Assembly: GCF_000519305.1 (NCBI RefSeq)
Contig: NZ_JAFG01000003.1
Coordinates: forward strand, 499,070 to 563,069
Length of the DNA stretch: 64,000 bases
Source: Mesorhizobium ciceri WSM4083
Lineage (GTDB): Bacteria; Pseudomonadota; Alphaproteobacteria; Rhizobiales; Rhizobiaceae
Direction of reading: 5' to 3'
Shown here in pieces: positions 51,611 to 60,415 of the stretch. Both the position numbers and the translations under genes were made by a program. Numbering within the stretch: the first letter of the stretch is position 1; the number at the start of each line of letters is the position of its first letter. The notes below the pieces were generated by a model. That model was given only the letters and a program-made list of their open reading frames with translations. It made no database searches and had not been told where the DNA came from.

Positions 51611-51954
51611 TTCGCCAGTCCCTCATCGGGGTTTCGCCGCCTTTTGGCCTTGAGGCTGCGGGCGGCCTGCTCGATTGCCGCGCGGTCATTGCCCAGGCGG
51701 TCGAGCAGTTCCTGCGCCTCATCGCCCGATATCCCGGTGCGCACCGCCAGCGCCTCGACCTCCAGCACGTCGGAGCTGGCGATCTCACCGGTTTCAGGCA
51801 GCGCGTCGTCCGCCGTCAGCGGCAGCGCCGACTCGCGGTCGATCTCGGCCTCGGCCTGGTGCCAGTGCCGTTCGGGGTCGCCGTGCATGCGGCCTTCCCG
51901 TTCCCAGATCTGGTAGGCGCGCTCACGAATTCTGTCGTCCCGGTCGTCGCTCAT
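51607..51954 (-). CDS. DUF2934 domain small protein
   Basis: A 115-residue acidic soluble protein. Residues 4-36 (DRIRERAYQIWEREGRMHGD, then PERHWHQAEAEI) are a clear DUF2934 domain. The tail (DEAQELLDRLGNDRAAIEQA) looks like a small helical UBA-like unit. AAGGAGG lies seven bases before the ATG. The function of DUF2934 is unknown; such proteins are common in rhizobia, often near stress genes. Its downstream partner gene is decayed. Confidence 0.85.
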   Translation of the reverse strand: MSDDRDDRIRERAYQIWEREGRMHGDPERHWHQAEAEIDRESALPLTADDALPETGEIASSDVLEVEALAVRTGISGDEAQELLDRLGNDRAAIEQAARSLKAKRRRNPDEGLAK

Positions 51955-52050
51955 GGTCAGTCCTCCTTGGGTCAGGGTTGAACGCCGCGCCAATGCGGAC
52001 GCTCCGGAAAATCCGCGCGATCGGATCGCCATGCCGGGCGGCGCGCGGGG

Positions 52051-52659
52051 CTACTGGCATTGCCGTCTCGGGCCGCCGGAATAAGGCTGGTAGGAGTTGT
52101 CTTCCGGGCGGTAGGAGCGGTAGCGGCTGAAGCAGGAATCGACATGGTCGGCCGAAAGGGCTTCGCCGCCACCGTCGGCAACGTAGACGCCCAGGCCGGC
52201 GCCGTTTTCGTCGCCATCGCCGGCAACCGGCGGGACAGGCTGGCCGGCGGCTTGGAGATAGGGCGAGATGCAGGGGCGCAGCTGCCCGCTGTAGGAGCGA
52301 TAGCTGTTGTCGTCCGGATGGTAGGAGCGATAGCGGCTGGCGCACCAGGCGAGATGCGAAGGCGGCAATTCGGTCGCCGTGGGCGCGATGGCGCCGGTGA
52401 CCGTCGGGTCGGGCGGTGTTTCCTGCGGTTTGGCGGGGATGTCCGTCGGCGCGGACTGTTTGGCCGGCAGGCGTTCGAGCCCCTGCCCGGCTTTGTTCAC
52501 CGGCCGCGCCTTCCTGGTCCACAGCTCCGCCACGCTGACGGTGGCCGTTGCCTGGCGCGGCGGCTTTGCGGCAAGCAGCCAGGCCGCAAAACCCAGTCCG
52601 CTGCCGAAGACCGCAAGGGTCAGCACGAAGCCGCAGACCAGTCCCAAAACCGCTTTCAC
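52051..52659 (-). CDS. BA14K-like protein with two copies of the repeat
   Basis: A 202-residue protein with an N-terminal membrane helix or uncleaved signal (VLGLVCGFVLTLAVFGSGLG). A Pro/Lys-rich linker is followed by two BA14K-type units, CASRYRSYHPDDNSYRSYSG near residue 107 and CFSRYRSYRPEDNSYQPYSG near the end, each closed by a Cys. The Brucella BA14K protein is a lectin-like immunoreactive envelope protein with one such unit. The start is GTG with AAGGAG six bases upstream. It is probably periplasmic or envelope-exposed. It is divergent from the peptide synthetase gene. Confidence 0.8.
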   Translation of the reverse strand: MKAVLGLVCGFVLTLAVFGSGLGFAAWLLAAKPPRQATATVSVAELWTRKARPVNKAGQGLERLPAKQSAPTDIPAKPQETPPDPTVTGAIAPTATELPPSHLAWCASRYRSYHPDDNSYRSYSGQLRPCISPYLQAAGQPVPPVAGDGDENGAGLGVYVADGGGEALSADHVDSCFSRYRSYRPEDNSYQPYSGGPRRQCQ

Positions 52660-52920
52660 GACACGCTCCTTAAGTCCCTGCTCATAGAATGCGGGGCCTC
52701 AAGGCTGGTTCCAGAAAAAGGCCCAAGCGTACGCGCCGGCGCTTCCGCCGGGCGGGCCCGGCAAGCGCCGCCAAGGGAGGGTCAAAGGAGCGCCCAGACA
52801 CAGTTCAGAAACAATATTCAACAGTTCGGAAAAACTGCCGAAAAGATCGGATGGCATAAGCATCCCAAAACAACTGGAAAAATGGCCGTGCCGGGCGATG
52901 CCCGGCCTGGACGGGAAAGC

Positions 52921-55900
52921 ATGGAAATGGATCACGGTGTCGATATCGCCGAACTGGACGCGGACCGATCGGGGCTGGAGAGCGGCCTGGCAGGTGTCGA
53001 TGCGCTGGTAAAAACGGCCCCCGCGACAGCCAGGCGCGGGCAAATCCTGACGGGCGCCGACTTTGCCCGGCAAGGCCTGCCCGGCGAGCGGCTCGACACC
53101 GTCTTCGAACAGCTTGCCGACATGTTTGCAGCGCTGCCGGCGGTGATCTCCGACGGGCGTGTCTGGACCTATCGGGAACTGGACAGCCGTGCCAACCAGT
53201 TCGCCCGCCTGCTGGTCAAGCGCGGCGTGCGGCCGGGCGACCGTGTCGGGCTCATTCTCGACCGCTCGGCGGAGACCTATGTCGCGCTGCTCGCCGTGAT
53301 GAAGGCGGGCGCTGCCTTCGTGCCGCTGGCCACCGCTTTTCCCGAGGAGCGGATGGCGCTCATCATCGAGGACGCCGGCGTCAGCCTGATCGTCACCATC
53401 GCCGCCTATGCGTCGCGCGCCGGTCAGCTGCCGGTCCCGCATCTGCTGATCGACAGCGCGGCTGCCGAAATCTCCAAACAGTCCGACGCGCCGCTGAAGC
53501 CGCATGCGAAGGCCGCTTTATCGGACGACACCTGCTACATCCTCTACACCTCGGGCACCACAGGCAAGCCCAAGGGCGTGGTCATCAAGCACCAGAGTTT
53601 CGTCAACTTCATCCGCGTTGCCGCCGCCTCCTACGGCTACCGGCCGGGCGACCGCGTCTACCAGGGCATGACCATCGCCTTCGACTTTTCCTCCGAAGAG
53701 ATCTGGGTGCCGTTCGTCGCCGGCGCGACGGTGGTGCCGGCACCGGGCCAGATGCCGCTGGTGGGCGAGGAACTCGCCGATTTCCTGCGCCTCCACGACA
53801 TCACCTGCATCGCCTGCAGCCCGACGCTGCTGTCGTCGATGACATCGGATGTGCCCAGCCTGCGCACGCTGCTGGTCGGCGGCGAGGCCTGCCCGCACAA
53901 TCTGGTGGTGCGCTGGTCGAAGCCGGGGCGGCAGATCCTCAACACCTATGGCCCGACCGAGGCGACCGTCACCGCCACCATGGGCGCGCTGACACCGGAC
54001 AGTCCCGTCACCATCGGCGCGCCGCTGCCGACCTATTCGATCGTCATTCTCGACGCATCGCTGCCGCAACTCGCCGAGCCCGGCGAACTGGGCGAGATCG
54101 GCATTGCCGGCATCGGGCTCGCGGTCGGCTATCTCAACAGGCCCGACCTGACCGAACAGAAATTCATCGCCGATTTCGTCGGCCTGCCGAACAACCCGTC
54201 GAAGCGCATCTACCGCACCGGCGACCTTGGCCGCATCAACGACCAAAGCGAGATCGAGTATGCCGGCCGCATCGACACCCAGGTGAAGATCCGCGGCTAC
54301 CGCATCGAGCTCGGCGAGATCGAGGCGGTGCTGCTCGACCAGCCCGAAATCGCCCAGGCCGCCGTCACCACCTGGGAGATCGAGCCCGGCCGCGTCGAAC
54401 TCGTCGCCTATTTCGCAGCGAAGGCCGGCCACCCGGCGATCTCGCGCGCGGACCTCGCCAGGACGATGAAGCGGCGGCTGCCGGATTACATGGTGCCCTC
54501 CTATCTCGAGGAACTACCTGTTATCCCGATGACGGTTTCCAACAAGGTGGATTTGCGCCAGCTGCCGAAGCCGACAAGCGTGCGGCTTTCGGGCGATCGC
54601 GCCATGGTCGCGCCCGGCAATGACGACGAGCGTTTCCTGGCCGACGCGCTGGCCGCCGTATTGAAATTCGAAGAAGTGTCCGTCGAGGACAATTTCTTCG
54701 ACGATCTCGGCGCCAACTCGCTGCTGATGGCGCATTTCTGCGCGCGCCTGCGCACCAGGAAGGAATGGGCGACGGCGTCGATGCGCGACATCTATCTCCA
54801 TCCGACCGTGGCGCGGCTCGCGCTGCATCTGGGCGTGGCGGACGAGATGACGACGGCCACCAACGAGCCCGTCCTCACCCGCCGGGCCTCGAACTTCGCC
54901 TACTGGACCTGCGGCGCCGCACAGCTGATGTTCTACGCGCTCTACAGCTATGGCGCCCTGTGGGCGGTCAATGACGGCCTCAACTGGATGTATGACGCGC
55001 TCGACGATCCGCTGCAGCTTTACATCAGGTGCGTGGCGCTTTCGGCCGCCGTGTTCTTCGGCATGTCGGGCTTTGCGGTCATCGCCAAATGGGTGCTGGT
55101 CGGCCGCTGGAAGGCGGAGGCGTTTCCCATCTGGGGCGTGCGTTACTTCCGCTTCTGGGTGGTCAAGACATTGATCCGCACCGCCCCCGTCGTGCTGTTT
55201 CGCGGCAGCCCGCTCTACAGCATCTACCTGCAGCTTCTGGGCACCAAGCTCGGCAAGAACGCCGTCATCGAATCCAAATCCGTGCCCGTCTGCACGGATC
55301 TCATCTCGATCGGCGCCAACACCATCCTGCGCAAGGAATCGATGATTCTCGGCTTCCGGGCGCAGTCCGGCTATATCCACACCGGGCCGCTGACCATCGG
55401 CTGCGATGCCTTTGTCGGCGTCGGCTCGACGCTCGACATCGACACCCGGATCGGCGACGGCGCCCAGCTCGGCCATTCGTCCTCGCTGCATCGCGGCCAA
55501 AGCATCCCCGACGGCGAACGCTGGCATGGCTCGCCGGCCGTGCCGACCACGGCCGACTATTGCAAGGTGCGCAACGTCGATCCGTCCAACATCCGGCGCT
55601 TCCTGTTCGAAGCGGTTCAGCTGATCGGGCTGTTTGCCATCGTCACCCCCTTGCCGCTGCTATTCCATAGCTATTGGGAAAATGTCGGCGACGACTACCA
55701 GGAAACCATCGGCGTCGTCGCGATCGGCACCACGGTCACGCTGTTCGGCTACATGGCCGCATCCTTCCTGGCGGCAACGCTGGTGCCGCGCCTGGTCAGC
55801 CTGCTGTTGAAGCCCGGCCGCACCTACACGCTGTACGGCTTCCGCTACTGGCTGCAGACCGTCGCTGAATTCTCCAGCAACTCGCGCGTGCTCGGCCTGC

Positions 55901-57045
55901 TGGCCGGCGACAGCTCGGCGATCGTGCACTACATGCGAGCGATCGGCTGGAACCTCAACAAGGTGGTACAGACCGGCTCCAATTTCGGCTCCAACCAGCA
56001 GCACGAAAACCCGCTTCTGTGCGAGATCGGCACCGAGACCATGGTGTCGGACGGGCTGTTCATGATCAACATGCACAAATCCGCCGCCGCCTTCAGGCTC
56101 GAGCCGACAAGGATCGGCGAGCGCAACTATCTCGGCAACAATATCTACTATCCGCCGGACGGGCGCACCGGCGACAACGTCCTGCTCGGCACCAAGGTGA
56201 TGATCCCCATCGACGGGCCGCTGCGCGAGAATGTCGGGCTTCTGGGTTCGCCTGCCTTTGAAATCCCGCGCATGGTGAACCGCGACAAGGAGCTCATCGC
56301 CGGCATCGACGAGGACGACCGGCGCCGGCGCATCCCGTTGAAGAACCGCCACAATCTGGTGACGATCCTGCTGTTCGTGGCAACGCAATGGGTCATGCTG
56401 TTCGCCACGCTGGCGATCTGGGATCGGGCGCTGAACTACTACACCGAATGGGCTGAAGTCGCGCTTTTCGTCGCCGTGCTCCTGACCTCGGCGATCACCA
56501 TTCCGTTCTACATCTTCGTGGAACGGGCAAGTCTTGGTTTCGGCAGGCTGAAGCCGCAGATGACGACGATCTACGATGTGGCGTTCTGGCGCCATGAACG
56601 CCACTGGAAGCTGGCGGATTCGCCGATCGTGCGGCTGTTCGCCGGCACGCCGTTCCGGCCGATGATCCTGCGCATGCTGGGCGTCAAGATCGGCAGCCGT
56701 GTCTATGACGGCGGCAGCAACCTCACCGAACGCTCGCTGGTGGAGATCGGCGACGACGCCACCCTCAACGAGGGCTGCGTCATCCAGGCCCATTCGCTGG
56801 AGGAAGGCGCCTTCAAGTCCGACTTCATCCGCATCGGCAAGGGCTGCACGCTCGGCCCCTCCGCCTTTGTCCATTACGGCGTCGTGATGGGCGAAGGCTC
56901 GGTGGTCGATGTCGACTCCTTCGTCATGAAGGGCGAAGAGCTGGAGCCCAACTCCATATGGCGGGGCAATCCGGCCAAGCTGCATCGCTTCGTCGAGCCG
57001 ATCACCGACAATGGCTCCAAGGCATCGGCCACGGCATCGGCTTGA
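52921..57045 (+). CDS. Pls/PosA-type non-ribosomal peptide synthetase
   Basis: A 1374-residue membrane-bound synthetase. The adenylation domain spans about 50-540: YTSGTTGKPKGV near 209, FDFSSEEIW with Asp255, YGPTEATVTA, and GEIGIAGIGLAVGYLNRPDL. The carrier domain has DDLGANSLL with Ser600 for phosphopantetheine. From about 657 on, blocks of hydrophobic helices alternate with hexapeptide left-handed helices (about 777-880 and 1257-1357). This is the layout of epsilon-poly-lysine synthetase Pls and polyornithine synthetase PosA, whose tandem C-terminal domains join monomers without classical condensation domains. The pocket residues read D-F-E-A-L-G-T-V-T-K; the Glu suggests a basic amino acid. 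It heads an operon with GNAT and phosphopantetheinyl transferase genes. Confidence 0.85.
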   Translation: MEMDHGVDIAELDADRSGLESGLAGVDALVKTAPATARRGQILTGADFARQGLPGERLDTVFEQLADMFAALPAVISDGRVWTYRELDSRANQFARLLVKRGVRPGDRVGLILDRSAETYVALLAVMKAGAAFVPLATAFPEERMALIIEDAGVSLIVTIAAYASRAGQLPVPHLLIDSAAAEISKQSDAPLKPHAKAALSDDTCYILYTSGTTGKPKGVVIKHQSFVNFIRVAAASYGYRPGDRVYQGMTIAFDFSSEEIWVPFVAGATVVPAPGQMPLVGEELADFLRLHDITCIACSPTLLSSMTSDVPSLRTLLVGGEACPHNLVVRWSKPGRQILNTYGPTEATVTATMGALTPDSPVTIGAPLPTYSIVILDASLPQLAEPGELGEIGIAGIGLAVGYLNRPDLTEQKFIADFVGLPNNPSKRIYRTGDLGRINDQSEIEYAGRIDTQVKIRGYRIELGEIEAVLLDQPEIAQAAVTTWEIEPGRVELVAYFAAKAGHPAISRADLARTMKRRLPDYMVPSYLEELPVIPMTVSNKVDLRQLPKPTSVRLSGDRAMVAPGNDDERFLADALAAVLKFEEVSVEDNFFDDLGANSLLMAHFCARLRTRKEWATASMRDIYLHPTVARLALHLGVADEMTTATNEPVLTRRASNFAYWTCGAAQLMFYALYSYGALWAVNDGLNWMYDALDDPLQLYIRCVALSAAVFFGMSGFAVIAKWVLVGRWKAEAFPIWGVRYFRFWVVKTLIRTAPVVLFRGSPLYSIYLQLLGTKLGKNAVIESKSVPVCTDLISIGANTILRKESMILGFRAQSGYIHTGPLTIGCDAFVGVGSTLDIDTRIGDGAQLGHSSSLHRGQSIPDGERWHGSPAVPTTADYCKVRNVDPSNIRRFLFEAVQLIGLFAIVTPLPLLFHSYWENVGDDYQETIGVVAIGTTVTLFGYMAASFLAATLVPRLVSLLLKPGRTYTLYGFRYWLQTVAEFSSNSRVLGLLAGDSSAIVHYMRAIGWNLNKVVQTGSNFGSNQQHENPLLCEIGTETMVSDGLFMINMHKSAAAFRLEPTRIGERNYLGNNIYYPPDGRTGDNVLLGTKVMIPIDGPLRENVGLLGSPAFEIPRMVNRDKELIAGIDEDDRRRRIPLKNRHNLVTILLFVATQWVMLFATLAIWDRALNYYTEWAEVALFVAVLLTSAITIPFYIFVERASLGFGRLKPQMTTIYDVAFWRHERHWKLADSPIVRLFAGTPFRPMILRMLGVKIGSRVYDGGSNLTERSLVEIGDDATLNEGCVIQAHSLEEGAFKSDFIRIGKGCTLGPSAFVHYGVVMGEGSVVDVDSFVMKGEELEPNSIWRGNPAKLHRFVEPITDNGSKASATASA

Positions 57046-57059
57046 AGAAGGGCATCGGC

Positions 57060-57527
57060 TTGAACTCCGGAGACATCCGTCTCGTTGCCGTGACCAGGGC
57101 CAACCGCGCCTTGGTCGCGGCCCTGGAATTGGCTCCCGAGCAGATGGATTTCGTCGCCAGCAATGCGGAGTCGCTGGAAGAAGCCGAAACCGACGAAGAC
57201 GCGCGGCCGCGCGTCGTCATGGCCGGGACCCGTGTCGTCGGTTTCCTCATGTACGAGGCGCCCGAGGATGATGACGAGGCGCGCATCTACCGCTTCATGA
57301 TCGACCGCGCCTCTCAAGGCAAAGGTTACGGCAAGGCCGCGCTGCGTGAGGTGCTGGGCGAAATCCGGGGGCTCGGCCACATCAGCCACGTCTCGATCTG
57401 CTACGAACCGGAGAACGATGCGGCGCGCAACCTCTATCGCAGCGCCGGTTTCGTCGAAGAAGGGCTCGACGAGGACGGAGAAATGATCGCCGATCTCGCT
57501 TTGCCGGCACGGACGCACGAGCCGTGA
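57060..57527 (+). CDS. GNAT family N-acetyltransferase
   Basis: A 155-residue acetyltransferase. The acetyl-CoA loop is ASQGKGYGKAAL and the C-terminal NDAARNLYRSAGFVEEG segment is typical of the fold. I place the start at the TTG at 57060, which has AGAAGGG seven bases upstream; a TTG at 57042 that overlaps the synthetase stop (TTGA) is in frame and also possible. The stop overlaps the next start (GTGA). Being between a peptide synthetase and its activating enzyme, it may acetylate the product or give self-protection; that is inference. Confidence 0.82.
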   Translation: MNSGDIRLVAVTRANRALVAALELAPEQMDFVASNAESLEEAETDEDARPRVVMAGTRVVGFLMYEAPEDDDEARIYRFMIDRASQGKGYGKAALREVLGEIRGLGHISHVSICYEPENDAARNLYRSAGFVEEGLDEDGEMIADLALPARTHEP

Positions 57528-58168
57528 CGCGGCTGCCCGAGGAAATCGCCTTGGCTGAAGCGATGGCCGCCATCGCACCCAAGTGTGTCCGGGTCGGATG
57601 CCGGCTTATACGCGATGGCGACGACGCCCATCTGCTGCCCGGGGAAGCGAACTCCATCGCCGCGCGTCAACCGGCCATGCGGCGCGCCAGCGGCGCGGCC
57701 CGGTGGATCGCGCACGGACTGCTGGCGGATATCGGCGTCAACGATTTCGCCATCCTGCGCACGCCAACGGGCGCGCCGGTCTGGCCCGACGGGATAACCG
57801 GTTCGCTCGCCCACGACGACGACATGGCCGTGGCGGCGGTTGCCCCGATTGGCGATATCGCCTCGCTCGGCATCGACGTCGAGCCCGCGCAGCCTCTCCC
57901 GGATGACATTTTGGCGCTCGTGACAACATTTGCGGACCGCACGGACGCAGCCGACCGGCATCTTGCCGGCCGCATCCTCTTTGCCGCCAAGGAAGCCGTC
58001 TACAAGGCCGTGTATCCGCTCGATCGCGAGGTGCTGGGCTATGAGGACATCACCGTCGACCTGAACACAGGCCGCGCGACGACGAAGACAGGCCGCAAGC
58101 TCAGCCTCGCCTACTGCCTTGCCCCGCGCGTGGTGGTGCTGGCGTTTGTCGATGGAGATGCGGGTTAG
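57524..58168 (+). CDS. 4'-phosphopantetheinyl transferase (EntD/Sfp superfamily)
   Basis: A 214-residue enzyme that transfers phosphopantetheine from CoA to carrier proteins. The motifs are GITGSLAHDDDMAVAAV, GIDVEPAQPL (Mg-binding Asp) and LFAAKEAVYKAVYPL, the signature KE...K. The order and length match the EntD-like branch. It starts with GTG overlapping the GNAT stop. The obvious target is Ser600 of the carrier domain two genes upstream, which makes the operon self-sufficient for activation. Confidence 0.92.
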   Translation: MTRLPEEIALAEAMAAIAPKCVRVGCRLIRDGDDAHLLPGEANSIAARQPAMRRASGAARWIAHGLLADIGVNDFAILRTPTGAPVWPDGITGSLAHDDDMAVAAVAPIGDIASLGIDVEPAQPLPDDILALVTTFADRTDAADRHLAGRILFAAKEAVYKAVYPLDREVLGYEDITVDLNTGRATTKTGRKLSLAYCLAPRVVVLAFVDGDAG

Positions 58169-58177
58169 CGCGCAGCC

Positions 58178-59290
58178 CTATTCGCCAACGATCTCCGTAT
58201 ACGCCCTCACCTCGCCATCCAGCCCGCGCAGCCGCCAGTTCTCGCCGTCCCGTTCCTCGACATGGCAAGGCCCGATCGGCACCTTGCCGCCGCCTTCCGG
58301 CAGGTCGAGCACATAGACGGGGTTGCAGATGCCCGACAGCCGCGCCCGCAGCGCTTCAGTCAGCGCCTGTCCCTGCGCAATCGTCGTGCGCCGGTGCGCC
58401 ATGCCGCGCGCGAGGTCGCCATGGTGCAGGTAGTAGGGTTTGACGCCGAGGCGGTACATCAGCTCGCGGCAGAGTTCTTCCAGCACCTCGATGCTGTCGT
58501 TGACGCCTTTGAGCAGAACGCTCTGGTTGAGCAGCACGAACCCGGCCTGCCGAAGCGTGCGACAGGCCGCTTCCGTGGCCTGAGTGATTTCCCGCGGGTG
58601 ATTGAAATGGGTGACGACAGTAACCATCAGCCGGCCCTGCAGCGCCGCGACGAGCCCTGATGTAATGCGCGACGGCAGCACCACCGGCACGCGCGTATGG
58701 ATGCGCAGCAGCCGTACATGGGAGATCGCTTCGATGCGCGCGAAGATTTCGGCCAGTGCCTTGTCGGGCAGCGAGAGCGGATCGCCGCCGGTCAGGATCA
58801 CCTCGCGGATCTCGGGATGATCGGCGATATAGGCGAGCGCCGGCTCCAGCGCCTCGCCCGTATAACCACGGCCGATCGACGTCAGCGATTCCTTGCGGAA
58901 GCAGAACCGGCAATAGACCGCGCATTGATAGGTCGGGAACAACAGCACACGGTCGGCATGGCGATGCGTCAATCGCGGCACCGGGCTGAAGTCATGGTCG
59001 GCGATCGGATCGTCGAGTTCGCCTTCCACCTCCTCCAGTTCTTGCGGAGAGGGGATGACCTGCGCCCGGATCGGATCGGCCGGGTCGTTCCAGTCGATCA
59101 GGTCGAGATAGGCTTTGGGCGCGCGCACCTTGTGGTTCGCCGCCGCGCTTTTAGCCGCCGCGCGCTCGGCTGGCGACAGTGGGAGGCGGTCGAGGTCGCG
59201 CACGTGGCGCACACCGGCGCGGACGTCCGCCTGCCAGGCGGTGTCGGGATCGGCGGCGCGTGCATTGTGGAGGTTGGTGTCTGAAGTCAT
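58178..59290 (-). CDS. lysine 2,3-aminomutase-like radical SAM protein (KamA/EpmB family)
   Basis: A 370-residue radical SAM, PLP-dependent enzyme. The 4Fe-4S/SAM triad is C123-x3-C127-x2-C130 in YQCAVYCRFCFRKE. The SAM-binding GGDPLS loop follows, and the PLP lysine lies in LPEGGGKVPIGP. KamA converts lysine to beta-lysine; EpmB makes beta-lysine for elongation factor P. The length lies between the two. No efp or epmA gene is in the window; instead the gene converges, ten bases apart, on the peptide synthetase operon, whose predicted substrate is a basic amino acid. Either role is possible. Confidence 0.85.
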   Translation of the reverse strand: MTSDTNLHNARAADPDTAWQADVRAGVRHVRDLDRLPLSPAERAAAKSAAANHKVRAPKAYLDLIDWNDPADPIRAQVIPSPQELEEVEGELDDPIADHDFSPVPRLTHRHADRVLLFPTYQCAVYCRFCFRKESLTSIGRGYTGEALEPALAYIADHPEIREVILTGGDPLSLPDKALAEIFARIEAISHVRLLRIHTRVPVVLPSRITSGLVAALQGRLMVTVVTHFNHPREITQATEAACRTLRQAGFVLLNQSVLLKGVNDSIEVLEELCRELMYRLGVKPYYLHHGDLARGMAHRRTTIAQGQALTEALRARLSGICNPVYVLDLPEGGGKVPIGPCHVEERDGENWRLRGLDGEVRAYTEIVGE

Positions 59291-59451
59291 CAGGGTTCTC
59301 GGGGGGCAGTTTCTGGCGGAGCTATCGGCCGGATGGCCAGGCGGGTCAACCTTCCGGGGTGGTCGCCGCCATCAAATCCACCGCCTGCAAATCCGTAGGT
59401 ATTTAGCCAAAATGGCACTATTCTGCGCAGTCTGGGCTTCAGGGAAAACGA

Positions 59452-60387
59452 ATGGATTTCAGCACAGGCCATGGTTACCTGCTCATCGGCGGCCTCATTC
59501 TCGTCGGTACTGGGCTGCTCATCCTGTCGCTGATTGTCAATCTGCGCGTCGCCCACAGTGTGCGCGACGACGTGCGCCATCGCGAAAAGCTGCTGGAATA
59601 CTACCGCAACATCTTCTCGCAGCTGGGCGTGATCCTGATCGGCATCGGCGTCTCGCTGTTCATCTTCTTTTTCCAGCAGAATTACCAAGACCAGCGCAGA
59701 CGCGAAACGGATCTCCAGCAGGTTCTGGCCAAGCTGGCGGCGCGCATCGCTCGCGGCGCTCCCCTCGTCGAGTCACTTGGCGAATTTGATGCGCTGCTGG
59801 ATGACGGCGGGGCCTATATTAGTCCCGAACTTGGTGGAACCAACGCCGCCATCGGTGCCCAGGGAGCGGAGCTTGGCAAGCAGATCAGCGAGATCCTGCT
59901 GGTTGAGCGCGACGTCGACATCCGGGACTTCGACATCCTCAACCTGTCGCGCGATTTCGAGTCGTCGTTCGTCGTCAATGAGCTCGATCCGACGCTATGG
60001 TTCGACATCGTGCGCGACGAGAGCGAGATCAAATATGCCGTCACCCAACTCACCCTCGACTACAAGGACCTGCAGGATGCGATCGGCGGCGAGCCAATCG
60101 AGGTTGCGATCGCCAATCCTGAAACCGAGCGCAAGATCAAGCACGAAGTGCTCGACATCTTCTACGATGCCGACCTCTTGCGCCAGCGCAGCAGGCGATT
60201 TCTCGGCCGTGCGTGCTGGCTCCTCAGCCACGGACGCAGCTTCGTCAGTCTTGCACCGGTCGAGGCGATCGAAGCCGATGCGAGATCACATCAGGAATGG
60301 ATCGACAGGTCGAAGCCCTTGCTGGCGCAGACGAAATCGGGCAACGGCGATTGCTTCAAACTGCTCCGGTACGGCCCGGCATCCTGA
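59452..60387 (+). CDS. two-helix membrane protein with cytoplasmic alpha-helical domain
   Basis: A 311-residue protein. Two membrane helices are clear: YLLIGGLILVGTGLLILSLI at about 8-28 and LGVILIGIGVSLFIFFF at about 58-74. The rest is a soluble helical domain, beginning as a short coiled coil (NYQDQRRRETDLQQVLAKLA) and containing charged stretches. I recognise no family. GGAAAAC precedes the ATG. It is a single-gene unit, convergent with the hydrolase gene. Signalling or scaffolding at the membrane is possible, but unsupported. Confidence 0.65.
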   Translation: MDFSTGHGYLLIGGLILVGTGLLILSLIVNLRVAHSVRDDVRHREKLLEYYRNIFSQLGVILIGIGVSLFIFFFQQNYQDQRRRETDLQQVLAKLAARIARGAPLVESLGEFDALLDDGGAYISPELGGTNAAIGAQGAELGKQISEILLVERDVDIRDFDILNLSRDFESSFVVNELDPTLWFDIVRDESEIKYAVTQLTLDYKDLQDAIGGEPIEVAIANPETERKIKHEVLDIFYDADLLRQRSRRFLGRACWLLSHGRSFVSLAPVEAIEADARSHQEWIDRSKPLLAQTKSGNGDCFKLLRYGPAS

Positions 60388-60415
60388 CTCCCGGCGGCAC
60401 CGTTCGATTTGGAAG

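Noticed and set aside
52060..52920. The synthetase frame stays open for 287 codons before the chosen start.
   Set aside because: This extension is antisense to the BA14K-like gene and passes its promoter; the first plausible start for the adenylation protein is the ATG at 52921.
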